64,000 nt of DNA from Pristionchus mayeri (lineage: Eukaryota; Nematoda; Chromadorea; Rhabditida; Neodiplogasteridae), in the NCBI GenBank assembly GCA_036245805.1, contig BTRK01000004.1:40264907-40328906 (forward strand), read 5' to 3'. Of this stretch, positions 47,860 to 59,534 are shown in pieces. The notes below the pieces were generated by a model. That model was not told where the DNA came from. It ran no database searches and saw only the letters and a list, made by a program, of their open reading frames with translations. The position numbers were made by a program, and so were the translations under genes. Positions within the stretch are counted from its first letter, which is position 1. The number at the start of each line of letters is the position of its first letter.

Positions 47860-50180
47860 TATTTTCCAAAACAGCGAACGTTGAATTGACCGTAGAATAA
47901 CGCCGATCAATTAGTCAGCGGGGTCGGACTGCAATGGATATTCATCACAATTTTCGCTTTCTTCCCTTATTCGATAAGTAATTTATTTTGAGAAATTAGG
48001 CGAAAGTATGATTATGCCTTCCATGCTTTCATGCACTTTGTCTTACTGGCAATGCGAATGAATGCGAGATATAATATCAGCCGCTAGTTTGCTGTCGACG
48101 CACTTGATGATTCGGTGCTACCTCCAGTCTATATCATTTCAGCCATGGTACCAACACTGATCCAGCTTCTTTTCTTTCTTTGAAAATCTTGCAAATATAT
48201 TTATATCTCGTTTCCGGTACACTAAATCTCATATGAGAAGGCACGAGAGGGTACTCACCTCACACCACGATTTAAAGAATATCAGGAGCGTTTTTGTCGC
48301 TTTGTGCGACTCCGTAAGCTCGAGGCCCTCGTATTCCAGGATGCTCAAGATGCGTTCGCAATTCCAACTCGACTGCTCGAAAATCGACGATCGTAAAACC
48401 ATCAACCTAAGGATTAGTCTCGAAACTGGAGTGAAGAGGCTGCAGTTTCTCCAAATTGGAAAAAAATCGAACACCTAGCATTACGTACCAGTGCACATGT
48501 TAATGACAGCTATTTCATGGCATGTAAGAACTTCCGCGATATGTATGGCCCTTCTCGGAAGGTAATGACTGATTTATTGGTACGAACCTGGAATTGCTAA
48601 AAGCGAGTCTCAACGACGTCCCTGGACACGAGTATCGATGTTTCAGCGCAAATGTATTGTTACTAGTTTTGGAAAAAATATTCATGAACCAAAAAATACA
48701 AAATTCAAAATAATTTTCAAATTATTCTCCCATCAGCAATTTTTGCGACGAGTGATTGATTGGCCGCTCAATTATGTGACAAATATTTATTTTCGACGCA
48801 TCGCGAATGTGCCGGAAAAGATTTCTCAATCACCAATCAACGATTCAAATCCTGAGCTCCCTAGTTTCAAATATAATTCGAATGTACCAAGAATTTGGTG
48901 TCGGTGATATGGTCGTGGGCCCTATTTCATCAATCAAAATACCAACAAATGGACGTTTCCTACGCAATTAATAATCATTACCAAAATGTTGCTCACTTGA
49001 GTTCCATATCACAGTTAGTCTTTCATAGCCGCAATCAATCAACCAATGTCCACTAGTCTCACCTTAGTCGAACCTGAATGCGTGCCGATCACAGGAGACG
49101 ATCGAGATACGTCACCGCCCTCCTCGGCACGCAAAGGAGCGTGAGAAATGAAGAGAGAACAGTGGTGTGATTCTCCCGCGTGGTCTGGTGTTTCTGTGGC
49201 AGTTGCAGCAGAGGAGAGGTCGTATGGGCTGCAGCTGCTGGAGCTCCCGGCCCCGTCTCTCCACCCGATAATCTGCAGTGCAGAGAGTATGGGGCCATCC
49301 CAAAATTTAGCCACTCAATTTGATAGGTTTGTTATGAAATTATGATATTTTTTTGAAATTTTTTGACACAAAAAATTCCAAACAAATATCAAAGTTTTAT
49401 TTTCCCCACAGTGACGGGATCGTATTGCTCGTTTCAGAATCTCTCATTTTTTACAAATGCCCGAAACATAAATTTCTTCACTACAAATAATGACCTTTTT
49501 TCCTTTATTATTTTAAACTTATTATTTTCACTACAAAAATTTAAAATTTTGTGTTTTCATAGCTATTTCTCATCTCATGTGATACTCCCCAGTCGATCGA
49601 GGATCTCAGTGAAAGGAATTGGTCCGCGTTAGGAAGAGACACCTGAAAGTCGTGAATTGTTTATTTGTAGATTTTTTTTCTTTTAGCAACATAATGAAGA
49701 TGGGATTGATATCAGACCTCCCCTCCTTCTTCCTTCCTGAGTACCAATACCTCAACCCCAATACTCCTAGTGGCAAGATTCTTCTCAGAACCAGCATTGG
49801 ACGGGGTGTTTATTGGATGCAGCCTATGCAGCAACTGCGACCGCACACGACTGATCAGAGACCCGTCGACCGATAATTCCGTTGTTTCTGGAGGGACCTG
49901 CTGCAGAGGCTGCAGAGATGGTTGCAGCTGCAGCAACCGGAGTGTGGACCAGTGAGAACGAGTCACCTGCGATAGCATTTTTCCTTGCCTCAGTTGCAGC
50001 CCCCTTCTATCTTATAAATTGCTAACGCAGCCCTCTGTATTGGGGCGAAAATCGACATCTTCTTAGTCGTATGTGCTGCAGGATGCAGCACCTGCGGCAG
50101 AGGGAGGAACACCGGCGAAGCCACTCGGACAAAATGGGAAGAAGAATATTGATGGTTTTTTTGAACAGATCACTCAACTT
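47860..50180. repeat. Array block (motif a and the 49.8-50.1 kb segment)
   Basis: A diverged motif a is at about 48,106. The stretch 49,780-50,130 (GATCAGAGACCCGTCG, CTGCTGCAGAGGCTGCAGAG) repeats 22,620-23,000. Continuity with 51,060-51,650 is broken by the mariner element at 50,181-51,055. In the plus frame both copies encode CSNC..TRLIRDPS; whether that is coding is unknown. Confidence 0.55.
48259..48474 (-). pseudogene. Possible J1 exon, divergent, open
   Basis: An open frame ends LEYEGLELTESHKATKTLLI, then FFKSWCE, at GAG|GTGAGTAC. YE.L.L.....AT.T.I...FK.W fits J-domain helices I-II loosely, and the donor falls where other J1 exons end. Alternative: unrelated exon of the array family. 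Confidence 0.3.
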
Positions 50181-51055
50181 TTGAGGTGTCCGGAAAGTTC
50201 GTTCATTTTTCTATTTCATTTATTTCAACAACGATTAAGCTTTATTAGTAATGATAGCATATCTTTCACGTTGCCTCTACCTGACTTCATCGAATGGACA
50301 TAGTCATGAGTCGTCTGTTCTTGAATGCGAAATGCTTCAAGACTCTAAATTCGCGAACCACATCTATTCGATTCTTAAACTTCACTGCCTTGCAATGTTT
50401 AGATGAAGAGCGGAAAAGGTGGCGATATCATGGCTAGGTATCCTCAGTTTACGGTAGAGGAGGAAGACTTTGGATATTGCTTTCAGCTATTGAAATTCGT
50501 TCCAAATTCGCGAGATAAGGGCTCACACTGTCAATCATATAAACTTATTTTCCTTCGCATAAGAGTCTGATAGGAAATCTAATGGCGACCACTCCATGTT
50601 TGTTAGAGCTTTTGTCGGCAGTAATGATAGTGGCATGAGTGACGATTTCCAAGCGCATACAACCAAGCACAAATAATAAGAAGTCGCATGTTTCCAACTT
50701 TCCGAGATATTTAGTATTTGAAACGGGCTTGAGCTTTTTATCGGAAACAAAATACAGTAGTCTCTTCGCAGGGGTAATGTGCTTGATCCAATGCTCATCC
50801 ATGGTGATGATGAAAATGATCCAACGAAAATTCGATCTACGATGGAACAGTTCCCAACAGTCAGTCATTTATCAAAACTGCTCATAAATCATGTCGATAC
50901 TTGATCACATTAACACGTGTAGAAACTAGGAGACTTATCCAATCCATTTACCACAATGTCAGTATTAATGTGTATTACCTGCACTATGAACCAGGAGCAT
51001 TGGACCTCGCAATAACTTTTTATGGTTAGATGAACGAACTTTCCGGACACCCCAA
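50181..51055 (-). mobile_element. Decayed mariner element
   Basis: Termini TTGAGGTGTCCGGAAAGTTC and its inverse GAACTTTCCGGACACCCCAA, with TA on the right and TT on the left. The internal minus frame 50,545-50,868 aligns with the transposase at 58.3-58.6 kb (CRELLHRRSNLRW against CWELFHRRSNFRW; LLNQGK against LLCEGK) but is frameshifted and short. It splits a segment that is continuous at 22.6-23.3 kb. Confidence 0.8.
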
Positions 51056-51710
51056 TAGAACTATTGAAGAAACCAGATTTATAAAATATATTAACACTAC
51101 GTAAAACGACATCAAAGGGATGCATCAAATAAAGTAAATCGAAATGGGATATTTCTCCTACCTTGCACTCTCCTTTGATCGTCACAGACTGCGGGGTTGC
51201 AGCATGGGCAGTGCAAAAAAATCTCGATCTCTCGTTTCGCGATGCTTTTCTCGCTTTCTGTGTCCGACTAAATGAGAAATCTAAAAGTTTTTGTACAACA
51301 CTTCTAGATCTCCCATGCATCCGCAGCAGCAGAAGACTTGCGTAGCTGCAGCTGGAGAGTTGCTGCAGCTGCTGCGCCAGCTGCAGCCAGTATCCTTTAC
51401 CCACTAATCGGAGAGAAGGGAACAGAGAGTGGCTTGTTCAGAGCACGACTCCTAATTTTATACGCTCTTTCGTCATTTCTAAGAAGTGACAGACCAATTG
51501 AATTGGAAATAGTAGAACCAGACTAACTTTCTTCCATACTTTCATTCGTTCAGTTTTACAGACTACTAAATGTATAACATAGAGTGTCAAACATAGCTAC
51601 TTTTCGGATAACCACACTTGGTGATTCCGTGCTCACTGCAATCAACAACCTCTCATACGAGTGAGAGACCTGTTCTCTTGTCATCGATCTGTATAAAAAC
51701 AAATAATTCC

Positions 51711-51835
51711 TTGACTCTATTGACCACGTTGTTCTTATCCCGTCTTTGTGCCGGTGTCTTTGTCAGCGTGTCGATCACTGGAGAAGGGCGAGATCCTTCG
51801 CAGCGATTCATCTCCATCCACTTATCACGCACTTC
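51711..51835 (-). pseudogene. Second copy of exon-like piece X
   Basis: The frame reads LVLEVRDKWMEMNRCEGSR, then PSPVIDTLTKTPAQR, collinear with 21,412-21,546. The preceding LVLEVRD comes from motif c read on the minus strand. The same LVLEVRD or LILEVYD reading appears at about 53,270 and 15,470, hinting that motif c is itself exonic. Confidence 0.4.
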
Positions 51836-54800
51836 CAAAACCAGAAAGCGCCCAGAGCGGCCGGAGATTATTTTATATATTTTGTATACGTTTCTGAACG
51901 TCACTCTGACAAATGAACGACGTAGTGGTGCGATTCTCCCATCCATTCTTTTTAGTGGTTGAATTGTATGCAGCTCAATAACTTCTTGGATAACCTCACT
52001 TCAACATACAACCTCTCGGCCGCTCAGGGGACTTCTGTTTTATTCAGCTATCGCAACTTTTAAGTCAAATATCAAATATCAAAAATAAAATTTATCAAAA
52101 ATAAAAATTTTCGAAAAATCGATAATGGTAGATCAAGATTTTGGAAAATGTTTATTGGACCCCTAAAGACTCTACCCATCAAGTATGAGCCTCTAGCGAT
52201 GATTTTGAAAGATTGTTCCACTTCCCCCACCAAGATCTGACGTTCTTATAAAAAAAACATTATTTGACTGTACACCCTCCTCCGTACGCTCACTGAATCT
52301 TTCTCAGAATCAGATAGGAACAATTAGTTATTTTCAGAATAAATAGTAATCTAAGCGTTCTGTCATGCGTCAACAAATTTCGAAATTAATCCGAGTACAG
52401 ATCTATCTGCCAACACAGTACCCACCACCTATCGTTGCTATGTGAAAGTATTCGATACGCACTTCGCCTTCTATCTCTCTTAGCACACCGAAGAAGAAGA
52501 AACAGCAGCAACAGGCACCGCCCGTAAGGACATCGAAGCGAAGAGCATCAAATACAAAAGGAACATAGAGTAGATAGTAAATATTGGTTATAGAATATTG
52601 AATTTGACTCGACAACATAATACAGAGCGAGATAATTTATGTTTATTTTTACGCGGAGAGATGCAGTAATTATCAAACGGCTAAGCAACAATATGACTAT
52701 TACGAACTTCCAAAACCAGAATGCAACCAGTGCGATCGAAGAATATTTTAAAGTTGTCTACAAGTTTCTGAACTTCACTCTGATAAATGAATGAATGAGT
52801 TAAATGAGGAGAGCGCAATGAGCTGATTTTAATATACATTTTTTTGCGCTATATTTTAGGCAAAATAATGCGAACATTTAGCGCCAGCATTCGTCCCTTT
52901 TCGGATCATCGCACATGCTGAATTCGTGGTTACTGCAATCTACAACTTCCGCATTTCCGCTATGTTAGTTATTTTCTTTACTCAATGTGAAAACTATTAA
53001 TCTCTCCATCAACTCCTACAGTACCTCTTCCAAATCGGAGTGCTTAAAACATAAGCGCCGGAAGAAGTTGCACAAGATAATGCCGAAGGCGAAGAAAACG
53101 CTCTGAAAATACTGAAGAGAAAAAATGGAATTATCAAATTATTGAGTATGTATTTGTATCTCCAATTATAGACAAAATACGCAAAGAAAAGGCAAATAAT
53201 TTATTTTTGAAAAAATTTACCCTCGACGTCTGGACAAGAACGAATGTCTCGACACCAATCGACCTATCATACACTTCCAAAATTAGACTTCGCCAGGTGC
53301 ATCGAAAATCATTTTCGAATGAGATTTTCGTGATTTTATGTCCGCTGCAAACTACATTGAACAATATTTTAGCTAAGCCTTTCGTGTGTGCTCTACGGTA
53401 TGCTCCTACAATTCGCGCTGGATTGCTGAAATGTTATTATTATATTATGTTATTATTATAGAAGTAATGTGTTTAACAACTAATGGCTCTGTTCACAGGA
53501 TTGTTAGAAATAAATTGCATCAAATTCATATAACACATGTGAAACGCGATCCTTCATCGAAACATCCATCTTCCTTCTGGAGTATTCCCCGGGCGAAGCG
53601 GAAACGAAGCGGAACAGGAGAAGCCGCACGTGGAACACTCATCTGACTCTCTTCAGTTTGCACGCTCTCTCATCTCTCTGACCGGCGAGATAGCGTGCAA
53701 ACTGAAGAGAGTCAGACGATTGCTCCGCACGTGGGAACTCCGAGTGCGAAAAGCATTTCATTGTACATTTTGAATTAAAGTTCCATCATCAAAATATTAA
53801 AAATAAATAAAACGAGGGATTTTTTTATTATTTTTCTTCACGACTCACGGAGTATCGAACAGCTCAAAGCCACTAAACATATAATGTACGCCCAAAACCA
53901 GAATCCGGCTCAGATTCATTTAATGTTTTCTGAAAGTTTGTGAATGTTGTTCTGAGAAGTGAATGAACGGGTGAAATGTGAATAGTGGAGTGGTGTGATT
54001 CCAATATCCATTCTTTTTAGCTCTCTTATTTTAGAGTCCTTGCGCATAACATAGAGCGCCAGTATCGTGTAATACTCGGATCGCCACACTTCGTTGTTTT
54101 ATGTTCAATGCAATCTAGAACCTCTCATCCGAGTTAGTATCCTCGTTAGTTAGGAAACTCAGAATTGAAAAAAAAAAATTCACACTCAATTCTCTACGGT
54201 GCATTCACCAGTACATTGTCAAAATCAGAAAACCACAAGTAGTGAGTAAGCAAGGTAAACGCTTAGTGTAATAAAATAAATATTCGACATACCCCTCCTT
54301 CCCTGCCCTACAGAACTAGCTCATCACTGGGTACTCGTGCATAAATTAGTCTGAAATAAAGGAAACAGCAGCGGAGGCTGAACGAGAAAATCTCGAAGGT
54401 GAAGAAAACCCACTGCAAGGGGTGAGGAATTAGTTGTACTTATGGAATTATTAATGTTGATTTCCATCATCAACTTATCTCTCGTTTTTTTTATTATAAC
54501 ATAATCCTAATAAAAAACGAGAGATAAGCTATTGTTATTTTTAAAGAGGACGAAGTCGAGAGCATCGAACGCTACACGCCACTAAAGTTTTCAACCACAT
54601 CCAAAACCAGAAAGCGCATAGACATATTTCGCGCTTGACAGAAGCGAACAAGATTCAAATCGAAAACAGCAAATCCGAGATATTAAAAATCGCATACAAG
54701 AGAAAAGTAGAGATTGTTCTAATAGTGATGTTCTCCTCATAAATATTGATTGTTCAATAAATAGAGCGGTAATATATTTATAATTTTTTGGCATTCAAGT

Positions 54801-54910
54801 GAAATTATCATCAGTCTTCAATGAACTTCCTCCCGATTTTGTACCTCTGAAACTGGAGAGCGCCAACACAATTATGAAATATTTGACCGAAAAGAGAAGT
54901 AGAGCGAATG

Positions 54911-55037
54911 AGTTCACTGACCTCCCACTTCCTTGGATTGCTGAAGATGTAAGTGCCATAGTTGATCGGCTTGACCTTCTCCGTTTTCTCTTGATCCCCA
55001 CCGAGGTTCTTGTCCGGCTGATTGGCTTCAGAGAGTA
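54911..55037 (-). pseudogene. J2 exon relic retaining PDKN
   Basis: In one frame the minus strand reads NQPDKNLGGDQEKTEKVKP, then INYGTYIFSNPRKWEV. It is the closest relative of 20,575-20,693 and the only copy where PDKN survives (H is Q). A frameshift separates it from an upstream TACTCT start, and the acceptor is mutated (TTTGTCG). Open frames on the opposite strand here (149 codons) are antisense shadows. Confidence 0.6.
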
Positions 55038-55400
55038 CGACAAATTTGCAATTTTAATGCACGTTCTGAATCCTTACATTTTTTTTTCAATAAGTGAAAA
55101 GAGAATAAGTGAGAAATTTCTCTTGCCGAAAGCAGCAACTAATCAGCATTTTTTATCCTTACCAGTAAGTGCTGGTTTCTTCGTATTCATCGAACAAACA
55201 TCCACAATGCTTCCCATACTCCATTCACTCGTATCGATTCGCCAGTGATTTCGCGCTTCAGCTCATTAATGAATGAAGGCTCGTTTAAACTTCCGTGATT
55301 ACAAAGCGTGCGTTGGGGAATATAAATCGAAAAATTTCAAAGTCAGTCGAACGATTGGGTACCTCCAAAAATCAATAATCACAACCGTAACCCCACTCGC

Positions 55401-55486
55401 TTCAGTGTCAGCTTCCTGTAAGTCTGCTGATATCAGTCGCCTTCTTCCAGATACCCTTCGCATTTCACGGAGCGAAGTTCTCCCCG
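55401..55486 (-). pseudogene. J1 exon relic with GC donor
   Basis: Acceptor AATTGCAG at 55,487. The frame shows NAKGIWKKATD, then indels. The end GAA|GCGAGT has GC in place of the GT seen at the equivalent spot at 21,058. Closely parallels 21,059-21,156. Confidence 0.5.
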
Positions 55487-55600
55487 CTGCAATTTAACCA
55501 TCGTAATTTCCAGAGTATGAAAACTAACGGAGAGCAATTTATGGATTGTCCCATCCATTCTCTTAAGCGCACGATCTTCATCTTAATGAACTCCACTCAC

Positions 55601-55693
55601 TTGAATGACAGATTCCTGTAGATCTTCCTTATCTCCTCGCCCGTCGCCTTATTAACGATGCCCTTCGTATTCCACAGCTCCATCTCCTTCTCA
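55601..55693 (-). pseudogene. Best-preserved J1 exon (helices I-II of a J domain)
   Basis: Acceptor AAATGCAG at 55,694 and donor TTCAA|GTGAGT at 55,600. The 93-nt frame is fully open: EKEMELWNTKGIVNKATGEE followed by IRKIYRNLSF(K). It matches the J-domain consensus LG(I/V)..AT.EEIRK.YR.LS.K, and it stops exactly before the YHPD of the next exon. It ends in phase 2, and the J2 exon at 38,498 begins with the one missing base followed by TAC CAC, so the junction is coherent across copies. Confidence 0.6.
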
Positions 55694-55802
55694 CTGCATT
55701 TAAACCACCGTAATAAAGAATCGCGTCGGATCGACTACTGAGCTGTATTCACAATTTGCTACACTACCTACTCAGCCGTCTAACAAATCATTTTGAATAC
55801 CG

Positions 55803-55880
55803 AAATTAGGCAATTTCAAGCTAGAGGGTACAGAAATCAGGCAATTTCAAGCGAGAGGGTACGTAAATCAGGCATTTTCA
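55803..55880 (+). repeat. 31-bp tandem repeat, about 2.5 units
   Basis: Units begin AAATTAGGCAATTTCAAGC and AAATCAGGCAATTTCAAGC, followed by a partial third unit. Two substitutions within the first 25 positions. Confidence 0.7.
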
Positions 55881-56157
55881 CTCAAAACATTTTCACTCAA
55901 CCTCTCCGAACTGCTTCAGCACCTAGACAGTCGTGTTACCCATCTCATCGTACACTTGAGAGTTCATATTTATGATTGCATCTACATCACCTGAGCACGC
56001 AATGAACTCAATAAACGAGTCTCGATGTTATTCGAACTTTGAAACGCTACTTCCACTGGCTTTCGCTCCAGAACAAAAAGTCACTTTCTAATTTTCCACA
56101 TCGTAAAATTCATTCTTCTAATAAACCATGCGGTGTCGATAAGAAAAACAAACTTAC

Positions 56158-56282
56158 ATTTTCATCACAGACCTTGCGCTTGTTCGGATTACTGATGATG
56201 TCGCTGATGTGCTTGAACTTTTCCGTCTTCTCTGTATCACCACCTGCGTTCTATCCGAGAGAGCCAATCAGCGGGGAATTGT
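56158..56282 (-). pseudogene. J2 exon with intact donor
   Basis: The frame reads YNSPLIG.., one stop, then GGDTEKTEKFKHISDIISNP and NKRKVCDEN, ending exactly at GAAAAT|GTAAGTTTG. It is the most J-like C-terminal half (EKTEKFK.IS.IISNP.KRKV.DEN). The HPD position reads NSP. One stop (TAG) interrupts it. Confidence 0.6.
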
Positions 56283-58016
56283 ACATTAGTATTTCTTGTA
56301 ATCTATATTTTATAAAACCTAACTATGGAACAAGAGTTTGCAGTAAATTACGTACACAGACAGTAACAACCAACCAGCAACTCCCGTGTTACCGAGCAGA
56401 ATGTCAGTATGCATTTCACAGGTAGCAAAAAATATTTACAACACCACTGCTAGGGTTGGCTATTCGGCGCAGAATTGCAATATCACAATCCCCCTCGCAT
56501 ATTGCGAAATTACTTCCGACGTTTCAGCTCTTTCATAAATGAAGGCGAGTTTGTTCTCCGTGTTCCTTCATCGATTAGCATGCATTAATTTGCCAAAACA
56601 TTTCGAACAAAGTTAAGCGATTGAACACGCTAAATAAATTAATCACTATGTCAAATTATCAATATTATCTACCATACCCTATTCCTGGTGTATCCATCGT
56701 TGGATGGCAACGAGGCGATCATAAGATACGACTGCTCTCATCCGTTTTCCTCTAAAATCGAAGGATCGATCTATAATGGAGAAAATGTCTCAATCGGGTG
56801 CGATTCTCTCACGTTCACACGCTCTCTTCAGTTTTCTAAGTATGTACAAATTTTGGTGAAATGGAAAGAGGGTGTAATTATTTATTTTATGAATTTACAC
56901 TCGCGAATTTCTTTCATGCGAGAGAATGCGCAAAATTAGTGTCACCCTTGCAATATATTTTCATTCCTGCACTTGTTGATTCCGTGATCACTGTAATCCA
57001 CAACGTATCCGCCGATTGATTGCATCGTTCTTGAAGAATTTCGTAGTGAAAAAAATTAATCTCGCTTCAATAAACTCGTCGTTAACGATTGGTTCACATC
57101 TTCTTTCTCAGTTTGACACATATACTTATATATTAATTGCCAATAAAACCCAGTTCCCGTTCCCTCTCATATCGTTCTTCCCCTCATCGGCGATCTTCTG
57201 CATGCAGCTGCAGGTAGTTGCCCAAAGAGCAGCAGAACCATCACGAGAGAATGTGGAATGCGGAGAAGTTCCACTGCAAGGGAGGAGAGAGTAGAGGGGT
57301 AAGCAAATGATTTATTAATTCTCAATTTCCACTTTCATTATCAATGTAACCCTAAGAAAGAAAAGCTAAATTATTTTATCTTATTTTCCCATTAGATAGA
57401 CTAAGAGATTGCACAGTAAGACACTGCTGAACCTATCACGCACCTCCAAAACCCGAATGCACCCGGTGAGGGCGGAGATTCTTTTAAATTTTTCCAAAGG
57501 TTTCTGACCGATCCTGGCAAGTGACTGAACGGGAGAAAGGAGAGCATAGTGATGCAATTCTACAATTTATTTTTCTAAGCGCTAGATGTTCTGGCAACAA
57601 TACGCAATAGTGAGCTCATGCATTTGTCACTTTCACATCGCCCCTCTTGGTGATTCCGTGCCAACTGTAATCTATAAACTCTCATTCAAGTGAGTGGCCT
57701 CGCTTGTAGGGTTTCATAATAGGAAAAACAAAACATTCCTCGACTTTATTGTCCATCGTGCACTCAGGAGTGGACGAAGAGCGGCCGAAGCGGAAATATC
57801 TGCGACACCAACTTGACATCAATTTCAAAGGAAAGGCAATACAAATGTTATGATTTAAAGAATGATGAACAAAATACGAAAAAAATATTTTCACCATTTT
57901 CGATATTCGTGGACCAAAATATTCTTCTCGGAAATGAACGAGTAAGTACCCACACAGATCACAAATTTATGAAATCCCGATTCAGAGACTCCCTTTTTCT
58001 GAAATATGTTTTCTGA

Positions 58017-58892
58017 AACTTCAAGAAAGGGGAGTTTGGTCTCGATGATCAACCCCGCTCCGGACGCCCTCCCTCCCTCGATCAGCCTCTCGTTCTCCGC
58101 ACACTGAAGCACAAGCCCATGGCCAGTGTGCGTGAGTTGAAGAAGGATACTGGTACTCCCAGATCAACGGTGTCCGATATCCTCCATCGATCTGTGAAGA
58201 AGCCGAAACTCCCACAAGTGATTCCCCATGACCTCTCCCCCGAACAGCTGAAAAATCGTGTTCAAGTCTGTCGGGAATTACTCCATCGTAGATCCAATCT
58301 TCGATGGGTCAATTCCATCATCGGTACAGATGTGAAGTGGATCACGTACGATAACCCTGTGAGGAGACTGCAATGGGTGGATGCAGATGAGAAGCCCACG
58401 CCCGTCCCGAAGAAGGAAGAGCACGGAAAGAAGGAACTCCTCTGCTTCTTCTTCTCAGTGCTCGGTCCCATCTACTGGGAGATCCTCGCCCCTGGCAACA
58501 GCATCAATGCCGACCTCTTCTCTGAACAACTGGAAGATGTCGCGATCAGAGTCCCTCCCAGACTCCTGAACCAGGGCAAAATTCTTCTTCTGATGGACAA
58601 TGCTCGCCCACATCGAGCGAAGATGACCCAGAAGAAAATGGACGAGCTGAAGATCGAGAGGATTCCCCATGCACCGTATTCCCCGGATCTCTCCCCATGC
58701 GACTACCACTGCTTCCGCTCTCTCTCTGACTTCTGCAAAGGAAAGAAGTTCAAGAATCGAGATGAAGTTGTGAGGGCTTTCGTGAACTGGGCGGTCTCGA
58801 AGAAACCCGCATTCTGGAAGAGAGGAATCGAGACCCTGCCCAATCGCTGGAGGGAGGTAGTGAGAAAGAAGGGGGCATGCATTGGTCGCTGA
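58017..58892 (+). CDS. Mariner (DD34D) transposase, N-terminally truncated
   Basis: Cut-and-paste transposase of the IS630-Tc1-mariner superfamily. After a TGA at 58,014 the frame is open for 291 codons. It starts with the linker NFKKGEFGLDDQPRSGRP (between the two DNA-binding helix-turn-helix parts), then a second HTH region. The catalytic core has D at 58,329 (GTDVKWITYDN), D at 58,596 (LLMDNARPH) and D at 58,701 (YSPDLSPCDYHCFRSL), 34 residues apart, the mariner signature. The usual E after the first D is V. Full mariner proteins are about 340 residues, so the first HTH is missing or out of frame. Base composition is richer in GC than the neighbours, suggesting a recent arrival. Confidence 0.85.
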   Translation, partial: NFKKGEFGLDDQPRSGRPPSLDQPLVLRTLKHKPMASVRELKKDTGTPRSTVSDILHRSVKKPKLPQVIPHDLSPEQLKNRVQVCRELLHRRSNLRWVNSIIGTDVKWITYDNPVRRLQWVDADEKPTPVPKKEEHGKKELLCFFFSVLGPIYWEILAPGNSINADLFSEQLEDVAIRVPPRLLNQGKILLLMDNARPHRAKMTQKKMDELKIERIPHAPYSPDLSPCDYHCFRSLSDFCKGKKFKNRDEVVRAFVNWAVSKKPAFWKRGIETLPNRWREVVRKKGACIGR

Positions 58893-58956
58893 GAATTGTA
58901 AAGCATTAAATAAAAAATAAAAACAAAAAATTATACGAACTTTCCGGGCACCCCAA
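58017..58956 (+). mobile_element. Mariner element, right end intact, left end missing
   Basis: The right terminus GAACTTTCCGGGCACCCCAA is followed by TA at 58,957-58,958. It matches the termini of 50,181-51,055 and 63,015-63,875. No matching left terminus lies within 1 kb upstream; array sequence (motif a at 57,648, GCGGCCGAAGCGGAAAT at about 57,784) continues to about 57,800. Confidence 0.75.
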
Positions 58957-58984
58957 TAAATAAAGATAATTGTTTGCTGATGCA

Positions 58985-59534
58985 CATAATTTCTTACTGT
59001 TCTTAGCAGTATTTTACGTTTCTGACCTCACATGTTTAGATTACACCCAGTAAACTCAAATTTGTCATACTTCAAAAAAGTCGATTTTCAGACCTCTAAA
59101 AATTCGATATTTGCGGCAAGAAAGCATTTTTATTTGAGTCCATGAACCTGTAATTCTGCAAGAAAGTCAAACTATGTACCGAACACTTTAAAAATATACA
59201 CATCATGAATCATCAGCACATTCCAAAACCAAGATCTATTGGGCTGAAAATGCAACATTCAAAAATGATTTTAGAAGCTCTTTTCATCCTCCTTCGATTG
59301 AGCTTCCATGCGAATGCAGATCGAAAATCTGGCGATGCTCGTCGGTTACCCTCGTCGAGGCCGACCTACTGGTGAAGTCGGAAGGAATTTGAATTTTCTG
59401 CCTGTGCCAAGTCGCTGAAGAAATGTGTTGATCATTGAAAAATTTGAAAAAAAATAACATAGAAATGCAACATGTAGTCATTTACTGCCCAAAGCATTCA
59501 TCCAAAGGATGTAACTTCCAACATCCATGATAAA
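58985..59534. other. Unassigned AT-rich stretch
   Basis: No array motif, gene or repeat structure recognised between the mariner element and the next palindrome. Confidence 0.4.

Larger units (their letters stand above)
51056..57960. repeat. Largest array block (motifs a, b, c, e repeated)
   Basis: Motif a is at about 51,617, 52,915, 54,087, 56,975 and 57,648. Motif b is at about 52,500, 53,045, 53,600, 54,370 and 57,205. Motif c is at about 51,832, 52,712, 53,275, 53,893, 54,600 and 57,441. Motif e (CACATGTGAAACGCGA) is at 53,536. All plus-oriented. Two small hairpins (53,642-53,716; 54,473-54,524) and a 31-bp tandem repeat (55,803-55,880) lie within. Confidence 0.65.

Noticed and set aside
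54799..55248. 149-codon plus-strand open frame
   Set aside because: It is antisense to the J2 relic at 54,911-55,037. The similarity to 20.0-20.7 kb is better explained by the minus-strand J-domain reading.
14460..57570. Apparent 21-kb spacing of three similar segments (14.46, 35.57, 56.70 kb)
   Set aside because: Other shared segments give spacings of 13.5, 27 and 34 kb, and many insertions intervene, so the equal spacing is likely chance.
58455..58985. 176-codon minus-strand open frame over the mariner
   Set aside because: Shadow of the transposase gene, whose plus-strand frame carries all mariner motifs.
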